Source: Rotaria macrura
Taxonomy: Eukaryota > Rotifera > Eurotatoria > Philodinida > Philodinidae
Length of the DNA stretch: 64,000 nucleotides
Direction: 5' to 3'
Assembly (NCBI GenBank): GCA_900239685.1
Contig: OENT01000625.1
Coordinates: 1 to 64,000, forward strand
The stretch's first letter is position 1; each line of letters starts with the position of its first letter. Shown here piece by piece: positions 11,587-21,385 of the stretch. The translations under genes and the position numbers were made by a program. A model generated the notes under the pieces. That model saw only the letters and a list, made by a program, of their open reading frames with translations. It was not told the DNA's origin and made no database searches.

Positions 11587-12959
11587 CAGAGATGGGCACA
11601 GTTCGGTTCGCAGCTTCCAAAATATGTCGTTTTGTGTTCGGTTCGGTTCTTAGCTAAATTGATGCAATTTAAATTAGTATATAGATACGAAAAAAATTCA
11701 GCCGATCAGTCAACGGATGTCATAATTTGCAATGTAGGTATTCATATATTTTCTTCACAGTTGAAGTTAGCACCCGAGGCGACTATTTTTACCAGCAATT
11801 CTCCCTGGAGAATTTAACAAAAGTTTCATTCTTATTCCAACTAAAATTCGACCAGCTCTGTCGAAAGGTGTGGCTAGATTTCTTCCACTTATTATAGTCG
11901 TATGAATAAACGCAGAAAACTGATATTTTCCTGAGGTCAAAGAAAATGTATCTTCCCAAATTTATTTTTTATATGTTCTTGTTGAATCGGTAGGGAATGA
12001 CACAGCTAAAGATGAAGAATCGAATGATATATTTTATAACAGATTGCATGAAAATCTGTGCGCAGAAATAGATAAATATTTTAGTCCTTTCATTTCCGGT
12101 TGTTCTTCTCTACGTCGTTCGCTTTAAGAACATTTTATTGCTGGTCGTTCTCGTTAAGGACATGCACATAAAGTGAACGTTTTTAATATTTAATTTTGTA
12201 AGGATCATTGCTAAAAGTTTTCTTAGAGCAATGAAGTATACTTTTATATGAGCAGATTCAAAATCTGGTTTTCGTTCTTGTGGTATAAGAATAATTATTT
12301 TAATATGAATAATGATCGAGATATTGCACTCACAATTAGGGGTGCTCCATTTACTTTACTTTTTCAAAAAGTAAATAAGAAAAATGAATATATTCTTTAC
12401 TATGTAACTTAGTAAATAGTAAATAGTATATTTACTTTTACTAAAGTAGACAGTAAATGATTTATTTAATTTACGAAAGTTTTAAAAAGTAAAGTACCAC
12501 CCCTATTCACAACCAAGACCTATTGAGTGTCGATTCACTTAAGGTACATTGACTCTAATAAAACGAATGCTCAAAAAAGTAAAATAAGATCAAGAAATGA
12601 TATTTCTGACTTCTTTTGAGAAATTTTCTTGATACTTTTGCATACTATTTATATTTATTTATGCTCCCTAGTGTTTCTTATTTTCCTTTTCGTACGATAC
12701 GTATATAAACCACACTACTTTGGATATGCATAAGGTAAATAAAATAATTAATAAAAGAATGTAGATTTATACACGCATAAATATAATAGATAACAATCAT
12801 TCAGAACAAGATGAGCGAATTCAAATAAAGATCACATAGTTTTGATTGTCTACAACGGAGTTTCATGATTTTGCTTTTCGGTTCGGTTCGGTTCGGTTTA
12901 AGACATGTCAGTTTCGGTTAGGTTTAAATTTTGAAAAGCCAGAACCGTGCCCATCTCTG
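11587..12959. mobile_element. hAT-like non-autonomous element, 1373 bp
   Basis: The TIRs are CAGAGATGGGCACAGTTC at the left and, reverse-complemented, CAGAGATGGGCACGGTTC at the right. A perfect 8-bp target-site duplication GTTTGGTT flanks it (11579-11586 and 12960-12967). CAGAG-type ends and 8-bp duplications are characteristic of the hAT superfamily. Near both ends are GGTTC-type subterminal repeats (the right end has several copies of CGGTT). No transposase is encoded; the 100-codon frame across its left border is not a recognisable protein. It is inserted in the 10220-13765 element and itself carries a 169-bp MITE. A 30-bp piece of its interior (GATGCAATTTAAATTAGTAT) has a relative near 25719-25740. 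Confidence 0.85.
12337..12505. mobile_element. 169-bp hAT-type MITE
   Basis: The TIRs start TAGGGGTG at both ends and share TTTACTTT behind it. The interior is built from AGTAAATAGTAAATAG-like repeats. The flanks CTCACAAT (12329-12336) and TTCACAAC (12506-12513) match at 6 of 8 positions, consistent with an aged 8-bp duplication. It lies inside the 11587-12959 element, making the third level of nesting. Confidence 0.65.
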
Positions 12960-13935
12960 GTTTGGTTCTTTTCATAAAGAAATAGAAGGAATCTTAATAA
13001 TGCTAGAATTTTTTGAAATCATTTTACAGTGTATATAAATGTTCTTGTGGGACTCAGGCAAGAGCAATAAGGACTTTTTGTTGAATTTTATCAAGGAAAA
13101 ACGAGTGAAAGTCATAAAATTATACAAAAAGAATCTTTAAGTATATTTTTCCACATGCAGTGTTTAAAAAAAATATTATATTTCATCAAAAAAATAAATG
13201 TGCGAAACAATATTTCATTTTCAGAATTTTTTGAGGATATTGGTATTGATAGAAAATTTAAATAGAAGTTAAGTAAAGTTAGAAATTTTACGTTAGAGCG
13301 ATATAGAATAATATGGCACATGCAGCTCGGTAAGCTCATCGGTATATAAACTGTAGGTGTAGAGATCGATTCTCTATGTGTACATTCATTTTCTATTGTA
13401 TTTAGAAAATCCTGCCAAGAAATTGATGATATCCTGAAGAAAGCTTAGCTTAATCATAGAAAAATACTGCCAAGAAATTTATGATATTCTGAAGGAAGCC
13501 TAGCTCAATCGTACCAAGATTCCGTCAAGATATTCGATAATATCTTCGAGAAAACCTAGTAAAATCTTGAAAGATATTATCATAAATATTTTTTTCTTCA
13601 ATCTTGCAGTATTGAAATTCTGTCAAGATCCTGGGCGCTTAGTGGCTACACGCTTTTTTCAGGATAATGCCGTTTCCTCAGTAAAAAACTGCGAATCCTT
13701 GCAAGATCCTGACCAGATCTGACAAGGATCTCGTCCAGAAACGTCAAAGATTTTGACTAGTGTAGTGCGCGAACTGAGAACCACTGAAATATATACAGTA
13801 ACTCCCTTGAGAACACTCACACACAGACCTTCTATACGTTGTGGACCATGATGGAATACATTTGAAAATGCTTTGTCTACTCGAACATTCCCAACAAATC
13901 AGCACAAAATAGCTCCTTCATGCTGGTACCCACAC

Positions 13936-14114
13936 CAGAGACAGAAACGGGGAAGTTTTTCACTCCCCACCGTAAATAAATTATACCCCGACCCGTCCAG
14001 CCCCGTACTCATTTTTTTCTATCCCCGCCTCTCCCCGCGCGAGTTGCTCCCCGTACCGCCTCGTTTCACTTTAAATGCTCCTGGTCTTGGAGCCCCTCCC
14101 CGTTTCGGTCTCTG
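13936..14114. mobile_element. 179-bp hAT-type MITE with CCCCG repeats
   Basis: The TIRs are CAGAGACAGAAACGGGGA and CAGAGACCGAAACGGGGA (17 of 18 identical) with a perfect 8-bp duplication ACCCACAC (13928-13935 and 14115-14122). The interior is a run of CCCCG/CCCCGY motifs, strikingly GC-rich for this window. It lies about 230 bp upstream of the ATG at 14343. Confidence 0.85.
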
Positions 14115-14342
14115 ACCCACACCCATACCCCCCATGCTGTATGACGAAACAATGCTATAGATCGTTTCTAATATTTAATTGGTTCGGATTGAAACGAACT
14201 ATGTTTAACTTTCACATATTAAAAAATCTATCTTTCTATTCTAGACGTGTTACCTGAGAGCGTCGTTCCAAAAAAATCATAGTAAATTCGACTAATTTTG
14301 AAGTGCGAATTTTTTCAATTGAAGAAAGAACTATCTTGATCA

Positions 14343-15530
14343 ATGGCATCTTCACCAAAGAGTGATTGTCAATCATGTGAAATTATAAATATCCAGGAGC
14401 TTCTTTCAAGTAAACTGGAAAAATTAAGACAAGAAGATTCTAAACACTGTTCAAAATTAATTTATGTAATGGAGGCTGTTGACGATTGTGTTGATGGTCA
14501 ATTGAAACAGAGACTGCAAAAGGCAAAGAATGATGACAAAGGGGAACGAATATTATTGATTCCTTATTATTTGGGAGATTCTCATTGGATTGGTGTGTTC
14601 ATAAAATTTAATAATGATCAGCAAATTGAAAAGGCTGAATTCACCGATCCAGTCGAACAATCGAAATTTATTCCTGGCAAATTACAACGAGAATTTGAAA
14701 AAGTTTTCCCAAATGTTACTCTACGGTCTAAAATATGTGAAACTCATTCTGACCGCAAATTAAGTGCCATAATGACTGTTAAAAGTTTATTAGAAGCAGT
14801 CAAAGACTCTGAATTCACAGAGTTGAAACCTTCAAAGACGAATTCTTCACACATTCAATCTACTGATAACTTTCAACGACATAATTGTTTAATGGAAAGT
14901 GAACTAACATTTGGACAACAGACTATTCAAAACGTTCAAAATTCAGTGTCATCTGAAGGCAATATATCAGAATTTCTTTCGTCAAAACTATCGATTGGTG
15001 AAGACGAAAGCTTGCACAATCAATACATGTCAGTGATTGACAGTTACGATCAGGAGAATCTTCCAATTACAAAGGAAAGTATTAGTAACATGTACCAAGA
15101 TTTTCTTCCAATGCCAGCGTGTTCAGAAAGATCTGTAATCCGTTTACTCTATCATGTTTCATTTATGTCAGCCTTCGATAAGATAATTCCTGATCAGAGA
15201 ATATTACAGGCTGGTCGAATAGAAATAGAAAAAGAGTTTCAACGGTTACAAGAGCGAGTAAAAGTGGAAGAATTATCATCTTCCAAAATTCAGCGGTCAA
15301 TTGAAGAACTTTCGATAAACATCAAGAATGACAATTGGAGAACTTATATTACTTCTCTGAGAAAAATTTTCGACGAGATTAGTCCAATAAATATGCACGA
15401 GTTATTTCGACTTATTGATAAAAACAATAACACGGCTGAATTAGTGAAAGATAAAGATGTTATTTTTTTCTCGGAGGTACTGGATCAGGTAAATCAACAA
15501 CTATTCATTTTCTTGCAGGTTCAACTATGA
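14343..15530 (+). CDS. N-terminal part of giant fusion protein: Ulp1/C48-like protease region
   Basis: There are 395 codons from ATG. Residues about 65-105 read ILLIPYYLGDSHWIGVFI followed by a TDP motif. This is the core of CE-clan (Ulp1/C48-like) cysteine proteases, where the His precedes Trp (H81-W82) and an Asp follows (D102). A cysteine in QRHNCLMES (C182) sits where the catalytic Cys would be expected, but the usual Q...CG context is weak, so activity is doubtful. Residues about 200-385 are helical and polar. The last codons run into the P-loop of the next reading frame: the frame ends LVKDKDVIFFS, and the -1 frame continues FLGGTGSGKST. The TGA at 15528 is therefore probably not the natural end. 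Upstream I see only MITEs. The protease assignment is by motif recognition, not alignment. Confidence 0.6.
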   Translation: MASSPKSDCQSCEIINIQELLSSKLEKLRQEDSKHCSKLIYVMEAVDDCVDGQLKQRLQKAKNDDKGERILLIPYYLGDSHWIGVFIKFNNDQQIEKAEFTDPVEQSKFIPGKLQREFEKVFPNVTLRSKICETHSDRKLSAIMTVKSLLEAVKDSEFTELKPSKTNSSHIQSTDNFQRHNCLMESELTFGQQTIQNVQNSVSSEGNISEFLSSKLSIGEDESLHNQYMSVIDSYDQENLPITKESISNMYQDFLPMPACSERSVIRLLYHVSFMSAFDKIIPDQRILQAGRIEIEKEFQRLQERVKVEELSSSKIQRSIEELSINIKNDNWRTYITSLRKIFDEISPINMHELFRLIDKNNNTAELVKDKDVIFFSEVLDQVNQQLFIFLQVQL

Positions 15531-18500
15531 CTGCAACAAAAGTTGATGGATTGAATCATATCGAACCTACTGAGATTAACAATTTAGATCTACAAAATGT
15601 GAAAACTTCGCCATCTTCTGAATCTATAACCAAATATATAACATCTGTTACGATAAAACCTAAAGATATTGGAGTAAGTTTTAGAAAAAAAGATAGTATT
15701 ACTTTATGCGATAGTCCAGGATTTGGTGATACTAGGGGAATCGAAATAGATATCGCAAGTGGAATAGGTATTGTTAAAGCATTGAAAGGATGTAAAAGTG
15801 TAAAACCAGTTCTATTAGTTAGTTACAAAAGTAGTGGTGATAGATGTGAAGGTTTGAAAAAGCTTGCTCATTTGTTAGTAAATTTAATCAATGGAATTGA
15901 AGATCATATTCAAACTTTTTCTTATCTATTTACGAAATATCCAGAGAAAGAAAGAGACCAAATTGCTCAATCATTACAAAATGTTTTTGACGAATTGAAT
16001 GAAAAGGAAAAATTGGATAGTAGTTTCGTAGAGATATTATCGGACATGGAGGAAAAAGCACAAGGAGGTGCGCTTGTCATAGATCCAATCATGTCTGATC
16101 GTAAGAAGATTCTTCTTGAGCTCTTAAAATCCCAGGCTATTCAGCGTCCTGATGAAGCTTTTGAGTTCACTATTACGAAAAACTCGCAAAACACAATACG
16201 TGAACAACTAAAAAAGAATCAATCAAGTATTAGACTGGCAATTAAGCATTCTGAATATTTATTGATAAAATATAAACTTGATCAATTGAAACGTCTAAAT
16301 GATGTTCTTAATCAAGAATATGTAAGTCAAATTTACACAGAATGTGTTCGTGATTCAAGCACACATCTTTCTGAAGAATATCAAAATGGAATTTCACTTT
16401 TAAATCGTTGTTTATTTAATCAAACACTTTTGACGGAAGGAGATATTCAGCAGTATCAAACATATATCGATCATGCTATTGGAATAGAAAAATCAGGTCT
16501 TAGGGATGAGCACTTAGGGCAAGACACAGTCCATAGTAGTGCATTCATTCAATATCTAAATGAGCAAGTCAATGCTATGTGTGAAGATTTAAAGCAAAAA
16601 GATATGGATGATTCATCAGTAAAAAATAGTTTAGATAAAATAAAACTACTGTCAGAACACTTTCACGACATCGATAACAAATATAAAGATCTTTGCCAAT
16701 CATTTTCTGGAAAAATTAACAGTTTAGTGGTATACTTCGAAAATTCTGTGTCAGATAACAGATTCGATGACAGTGCTACCATGTTGAAGACACTACATTA
16801 TGCGCGTATTGCTTTGCAAAATCATTTAAATCAGACTGACACAGAAAGAAAATATCTGAATTTGAAAGAATATTTTCTAAATTATCTACGTGATTCCAAA
16901 GAAAAGTTACATCATATTTTTACAAAAGAAAAACTGGAAACACCTGATATAGATAAGCTGAATCGTTGTGTATGTATGCTCGAAACAGTTTTAAATACTG
17001 ATGCCCTTCAACCATATATTTCAAAGCAAGATATCAATCCAATTTATGAAAATGTTTCATCTAGAATTATCGAGTATTTTAAAAAAGTTGTTGTAAAAAT
17101 TGATAAAACTTTTGATGACGAAAATGCATTTCACAGATTAGAAGGATTCGTAAAAGAACTAGATTCGATCAGAACAATATCAAGTATTTCGTTTAAAACT
17201 ACGGAATCCTATCATTCTACTATAGGAAAAATAGTTGGGCATATATATCAATCAAGAAGAGATGCTGAAGAACTTTTACGAGTTTTATTTCGACGTGAAG
17301 GATCAGTTGATTTTGATAAACTTCGAAAATGTTTATCAAATTTAAAAAATACGCATTGGATAGAAAACTATCGAACTGGTGTTCATTCAAATTTAATAAT
17401 TGATGTTGGACAAAAAATAATTGAGCATATAAAAGAACTAAAAAAACCTTTTGGGAAAGTATTTTTCGATCTTGATCATTTTGAGCCACTTCAAACTGTT
17501 GATAAAATAGTGTGTGAAATCAATGAAATGAAACATTTTCAAGATTTCGTTCCAAATGTCAATGAGCATATAGATGAAGTTAATCGTTGGTTTCAAGAAA
17601 TAAACAATAATGTATTTAATATAATTAATCAATCATTCAGCTTAGAAAAGTTCAGAGAGCAAGAATGCAAAACTTTAGATTCAAATAAAGCTGAGAAAGC
17701 ACTTCATTATTTAGAAATCTGCAGGGAAATTCCTGCTTTGGTCAGAAATAATTGTTTAATTATACTTAATAATTTAAAAGAATGTATTAGAAAGTTTAGT
17801 GATTTAATTCAGCAAGAAATGGAAACTAGTTTTGAAACCATTAAGCAATACCAAAACAAAAATAGAGAAATTTTACCAGCAAATGCTCGAATATTATCGA
17901 ATCGTCTAGAAGAAATATGTGAAATAGAAAACAAATATCATCGTGTTTTTGCTTGTTTTTCAAGACAGAACATAATTAGCAAGTGGAAAAAGGATTTATC
18001 AGAGTATTTCACTGATATATCAGATGAAATAGATAAATTATACCGGACGAATAGAATTGGTATTTTAAACGTTAAAATGCTGATTGTACAGGCATTAAGA
18101 AAATTAGATTGGTTTTTAGAACACGAAAAATTCACCAGTTTTTATCGCGATTCACAAACGAAAATGGGTGGAACAGTTAATGATGTTGTTCAACAAGCCA
18201 TAGAAGCTATTAAAAACTTTGATTATGAAATAGTTGCTGTTAGAATGATGACATTGAAGTCGTCAAGTGAAGTAGGAGAACACTTTTATGAAGAAACTAA
18301 ACGACCACTTAATGCTGGTTTAACTAAATTGATGGAGGAAACTAAAAATCAAGCGATTCTACTTAGTAATAAAATCGAAGTAGAAGAAATAAGATCAATA
18401 GTAGAAAATTTGAAACGAATGGAAAGAGCAAAACAATATTTAGAGACACATTTAGATGCCCCAGATAAAATTAATGAATGTATAGAAGGAGTCAAAAAAA

Positions 18501-20155
18501 TAATAGAAGATCGAATGAAACGTGTCATAGTAGGAGTAAAAGCTCTAATTGATAATGTTAATTTCTCTGAAGCAGATAAAAAAATCGATTCAATTACATT
18601 AGCACGTAATTTATTAGGGAACTATTGTACAACAGAGATTTCCCATCAGTTAGAAGAATTGGAAGGATGTCAAATTGATGCTGTTTTGAATATTGTAGTT
18701 GCTAAATATGCCTACATGAATATTAGTGAATATCCTTTGAATCCACCAAAGGATATTTTTTCAAAGTTTGAACAGGTCAACAATGCAAATCCACTTTATA
18801 ATCAGGCTTTAAATAAAATACGAGAAATAATTTTAACTAAATTCAGAGAGGAATTAAAAAATGCTAAATTGACACAAACATCAGATTCAGAAAACGAACA
18901 TATAAGAAGAGTTGAATCTTCAGTTAAATATTTACCTGACGCCATGAGAAGTGCTCTTGAAGTTGAATTAAAATATTGTAAAGAGGACATTGCTCAATGC
19001 ATTCGAGACAATGAAAATAAATTTCAGACTGTATTTAATGGTGGAGACGCTAAAAATATGAAAAATCTTCTCGCTAACTATAAAGACTCACAAGGTATGC
19101 AAGCTTATTTCTATAGGGGTGAAGAGCTGGCTCTCAAGCGTTTAGAAGATATTGTTCTGAGAATTCATCAAAGCTTGGAAAACAATGATATTAGAAAAGC
19201 ATTGCAGGATTGCAAAAATTTATATAATTACAAAGTTGAGTTGGAGAATATTATCACTGATGTCAAACGATCATATTCAGAAGTACAACTACGTATAATA
19301 AAATTATTTGAAGATTCATATTTATGTTTTATGAATCAGTTTTTAAGTTCTAGTATATATACAAGTACAAACGAAAGTATGGGAGCAGCAGAGAAGAGTT
19401 TCATTTGTTTAATGGAGTTAATTAAGTTTAAAGATGATAATAGCGATCAACCAATTTTGAATCATACACTTCCGGAAGATTTTAGTGAGAAAATCAACAC
19501 ATTAATAACAAAAATGAAAGAGTATTCGACTGATCATAAGAAAAAATACGAAAATGCCTTAGGGAAACTTGAAATTGTCTCACTTGTGAATATTCTCGGA
19601 ACTGTGCGTAAGTGGAGTTCTCTATTGAGAGTAATAAGACACTCTTATGAAACACATAGTGCTAGAGAGACATTATTCGCTGCTGTGGGTAGAAGCTTAG
19701 CGGACATTACAACTCCTTTCCAAGTGTTAAAATCAATATCTGGAAAAATTTCAGAAGTAAAAAAAGAATTACTTGAGCAAGAACTTCTCAATAATGATAC
19801 GAAAGAATTTAGTAAAACTCGAGATGAATTCTATCGAAGATTAAATGAAAAATTTTTCATTTTAAATCAAGCTAAAGTGCATTTTGGCTCTGATTTACAA
19901 AACGATATCAATAGAATTGAACTAGAATGTCTAAAGTCATTAGAAAGCAAAATTAAAGACATTTGCAACAACGTTGAGAAACTTTTAAATAAATTTTCAC
20001 AAGAAAATGTATTGACGAAGACAGAATATAACAATTTTAATTTATATCATTGTAATTTGATATCAATTAGGCAAGAAATTAAAGTGACGCATTATGATAT
20101 TAAGGCATGCATTGAACAAATTGAAGAAACAATTTTGGATAAAATTCAAAAGTGA
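15455..20155 (+). CDS. P-loop GTPase domain followed by very long helical region
   Basis: The frame is open from 15455; the first ATG is at 15527 (1542 codons), but the Walker A motif GGTGSGKST lies just before that ATG (15473-15499), so the ATG is unlikely to be the real start. After it come DSPGFGDTRG (G3; D of DxPG) and a Rossmann-like strand KPVLLVSY, as in the AIG1/septin-like branch of P-loop GTPases. No clear NKxD motif was found. From about residue 100 to the end the protein is almost wholly charged helix (long E/K/L/I-rich stretches), probably coiled coils or an extended helical rod. There are no introns. The frame ends at an in-frame TGA (20153), after which the same frame continues for another 97 codons. 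It is AT-rich, like its neighbours. The likely role is an ATP/GTP-regulated scaffold within the larger fusion; function is unknown. Confidence 0.65.
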   Translation, partial: RCYFFLGGTGSGKSTTIHFLAGSTMTATKVDGLNHIEPTEINNLDLQNVKTSPSSESITKYITSVTIKPKDIGVSFRKKDSITLCDSPGFGDTRGIEIDIASGIGIVKALKGCKSVKPVLLVSYKSSGDRCEGLKKLAHLLVNLINGIEDHIQTFSYLFTKYPEKERDQIAQSLQNVFDELNEKEKLDSSFVEILSDMEEKAQGGALVIDPIMSDRKKILLELLKSQAIQRPDEAFEFTITKNSQNTIREQLKKNQSSIRLAIKHSEYLLIKYKLDQLKRLNDVLNQEYVSQIYTECVRDSSTHLSEEYQNGISLLNRCLFNQTLLTEGDIQQYQTYIDHAIGIEKSGLRDEHLGQDTVHSSAFIQYLNEQVNAMCEDLKQKDMDDSSVKNSLDKIKLLSEHFHDIDNKYKDLCQSFSGKINSLVVYFENSVSDNRFDDSATMLKTLHYARIALQNHLNQTDTERKYLNLKEYFLNYLRDSKEKLHHIFTKEKLETPDIDKLNRCVCMLETVLNTDALQPYISKQDINPIYENVSSRIIEYFKKVVVKIDKTFDDENAFHRLEGFVKELDSIRTISSISFKTTESYHSTIGKIVGHIYQSRRDAEELLRVLFRREGSVDFDKLRKCLSNLKNTHWIENYRTGVHSNLIIDVGQKIIEHIKELKKPFGKVFFDLDHFEPLQTVDKIVCEINEMKHFQDFVPNVNEHIDEVNRWFQEINNNVFNIINQSFSLEKFREQECKTLDSNKAEKALHYLEICREIPALVRNNCLIILNNLKECIRKFSDLIQQEMETSFETIKQYQNKNREILPANARILSNRLEEICEIENKYHRVFACFSRQNIISKWKKDLSEYFTDISDEIDKLYRTNRIGILNVKMLIVQALRKLDWFLEHEKFTSFYRDSQTKMGGTVNDVVQQAIEAIKNFDYEIVAVRMMTLKSSSEVGEHFYEETKRPLNAGLTKLMEETKNQAILLSNKIEVEEIRSIVENLKRMERAKQYLETHLDAPDKINECIEGVKKIIEDRMKRVIVGVKALIDNVNFSEADKKIDSITLARNLLGNYCTTEISHQLEELEGCQIDAVLNIVVAKYAYMNISEYPLNPPKDIFSKFEQVNNANPLYNQALNKIREIILTKFREELKNAKLTQTSDSENEHIRRVESSVKYLPDAMRSALEVELKYCKEDIAQCIRDNENKFQTVFNGGDAKNMKNLLANYKDSQGMQAYFYRGEELALKRLEDIVLRIHQSLENNDIRKALQDCKNLYNYKVELENIITDVKRSYSEVQLRIIKLFEDSYLCFMNQFLSSSIYTSTNESMGAAEKSFICLMELIKFKDDNSDQPILNHTLPEDFSEKINTLITKMKEYSTDHKKKYENALGKLEIVSLVNILGTVRKWSSLLRVIRHSYETHSARETLFAAVGRSLADITTPFQVLKSISGKISEVKKELLEQELLNNDTKEFSKTRDEFYRRLNEKFFILNQAKVHFGSDLQNDINRIELECLKSLESKIKDICNNVEKLLNKFSQENVLTKTEYNNFNLYHCNLISIRQEIKVTHYDIKACIEQIEETILDKIQK
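15463..15469 (+). other. Possible -1 frameshift site (U UUU UUC) or 1-nt deletion
   Basis: In the frame of the 14343 ORF the codons are ATT TTT TTC, giving the canonical slippery heptamer T TTT TTC. A -1 slip here, or one extra T in this T7 run, joins the upstream protein exactly to the Walker A motif GGTGSGKST of the next frame. The downstream frame has a stop (TAA) at 15452, so the join must happen in this narrow interval. I did not identify a definite downstream pseudoknot. Confidence 0.5.
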
Positions 20156-20449
20156 GGACGATCAATTGAAAATGAATCATCGATTCAAAACGTTGCTATG
20201 AATTTAATAAACATGAAGAGCGTTACAAATAATATTTCTTTATTTAAGGTAAACATAAATGAGCAAATAGATGAAGTACTCAAAAATTTTAAAAATTCAC
20301 ATAATTCAAGTGATTTTGCGAAGTTGGGCACAATTTTAAACCAAGACAAAAATGGCATAGGCCAAAGCATTATTTCAGAGCATACATTATTTCAAGGGTA
20401 CTCTTTGGCTTTATTCAATCAGAAAACTCGAAAATACGGTATTGATTAG
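20156..20449 (+). pseudogene. In-frame continuation of the helical region beyond a TGA
   Basis: Reading on in the same frame after the TGA at 20153 gives GRSIENESSIQNVAMNLINM, then INEQIDEVLKNFKN and SLALFNQKTRKYGID before TAG at 20447. The helical character is unbroken, so the TGA looks like a nonsense change (or a readthrough site) rather than a natural end. The motif SLALFNQKTRKYGID resembles the region that precedes the helicase core in eukaryotic SecA-like proteins, which ties this piece to the ORF at 21945. The TAG probably arises at the border of the fold-back insertion. Confidence 0.5.
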
Positions 20450-21385
20450 AGTCATAGTCCCTAATAACGACACGAGAATTTTGACTTCTCTTGTCTATCG
20501 TGGTACGCCTCTATTATACATCCGATCGAAAATATTTTTATATATCCAAGATCTGCAGAGTCTGCTCTTTCAAATGGTATGATCACGGACTTTCTTCATC
20601 GCGTAATAGTGGAGAAATCAGCGGTCTACGAGCAGAGACCTCAAGTGTCGTTATTAGGAGCAGTTTTCCTAATAACGACAGTCAGCCATTTTTCGTCCCA
20701 AATAACGACACTCTAACAAAATTCAAGGGAAAACATATTTCTTTGAAAAAACGCGTTCTTCCATGTTTCCTGTTGGAAATCAAGCAAAGGTGTCGCTGGC
20801 ACTTTTGTAGAGCATATCAAGCTCTACTTAGCTCCAAAGGTTTATTAAAAAAAATGTTGATTAAATGAGATAGATAAATTGAATTGAAGACACCCGACAT
20901 CGATGGAAAACAATGCGTCCCTAATAACGACACCCAGCAATTTTTTGTCCATAATAACGACACCCAGCAATTTTTTGTCCCTAATAACGACATCAAGCTA
21001 TATTTTGTCCCTAATAACGACACAACGCTATTTTTGTGCCTAATAAAAATACTAAGCTAATTTTTGCCGCTAATAACGACGCGCCATTATAAAATTATCA
21101 TAAATTTATGATAATTTTATAATGGCGCGTCGTTATTAGCGGCAAAAATTAGCTTAGTATTTTTATTAGGCACAAAAATAGCGTTGTGTCGTTATTAGGG
21201 ACAAAATATAGCTTGATGTCGTTATTAGGGACAAAAAATTGCTGGGTGTCGTTATTAGGGACGCATTGTTTTCCATCGATGTCGGGTGTCTTCAATTCAA
21301 TTTATCTATCTCATTTAATCAACATTTTTTTTAATGAACCTTTCGGCTTAAGTAGAGCTTGATATGCTCTACAAAAGTGCCAGCN
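20450..21385. mobile_element. Fold-back element with CCCTAATAACGACAC repeats
   Basis: A near-perfect inverted repeat has its centre between 21104 and 21105 (ATTATCATAAATTTATGATA). The left arm runs about 20795-21104, the right arm 21105-21384. The arms contain direct repeats of CCCTAATAACGACACCCAGC type, about 33 bp apart, with further scattered copies at 20456, 20648-20680 and 20698. The left arm has one more 33-bp unit than the right, and the arms differ at several bases near their outer ends, so this is not merely a hairpin sequencing artefact. The right arm stops at an N (21385), so its true extent is unknown. No transposase is present. It separates the helical region from the SecA-like helicase. 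Confidence 0.6.
21385..21385. other. Undetermined base (N), probable assembly join
   Basis: A single N lies exactly where the right arm of the fold-back repeat loses its match. Sequence beyond it is unrelated to the outer left arm. Confidence 0.9.

Larger units (their letters stand above)
10220..13765. mobile_element. 3.5-kb TIR element filled with degenerate GGATCCTG repeats
   Basis: The left end (CTACCCTAGTCTCAATCCTT) and the reverse complement of the right end (CTACACTAGTCAAAATCTTT) are imperfect terminal inverted repeats. The interior next to both ends is packed with degenerate, palindrome-like variants of CAGGATCCTG and CAAGATCCTG (about 10240-11350 and about 13400-13735). The hAT-like element at 11587-12959 sits between the two arrays, so the host element was about 2.17 kb before that insertion. 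No transposase frame and no clear target-site duplication are visible. The arrays may be subterminal protein-binding sites or simply amplified filler. Confidence 0.55.

Noticed and set aside
15527..20155. Treating the 1542-codon ORF from the ATG at 15527 as a complete independent gene
   Set aside because: The Walker A motif that belongs to its GTPase domain lies immediately upstream of this ATG in the same frame, so the ATG is internal.
20917..21300. CRISPR-like array (direct repeats about 33 bp apart)
   Set aside because: Units are contiguous, have no unique spacers, are arranged as an inverted repeat and lie in a eukaryotic genome.
20795..21384. Palindrome as a pure hairpin-library or chimera artefact
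   Set aside because: The arms differ by a whole repeat unit and several bases, which a copied artefact would not show; the N nevertheless keeps its extent uncertain.
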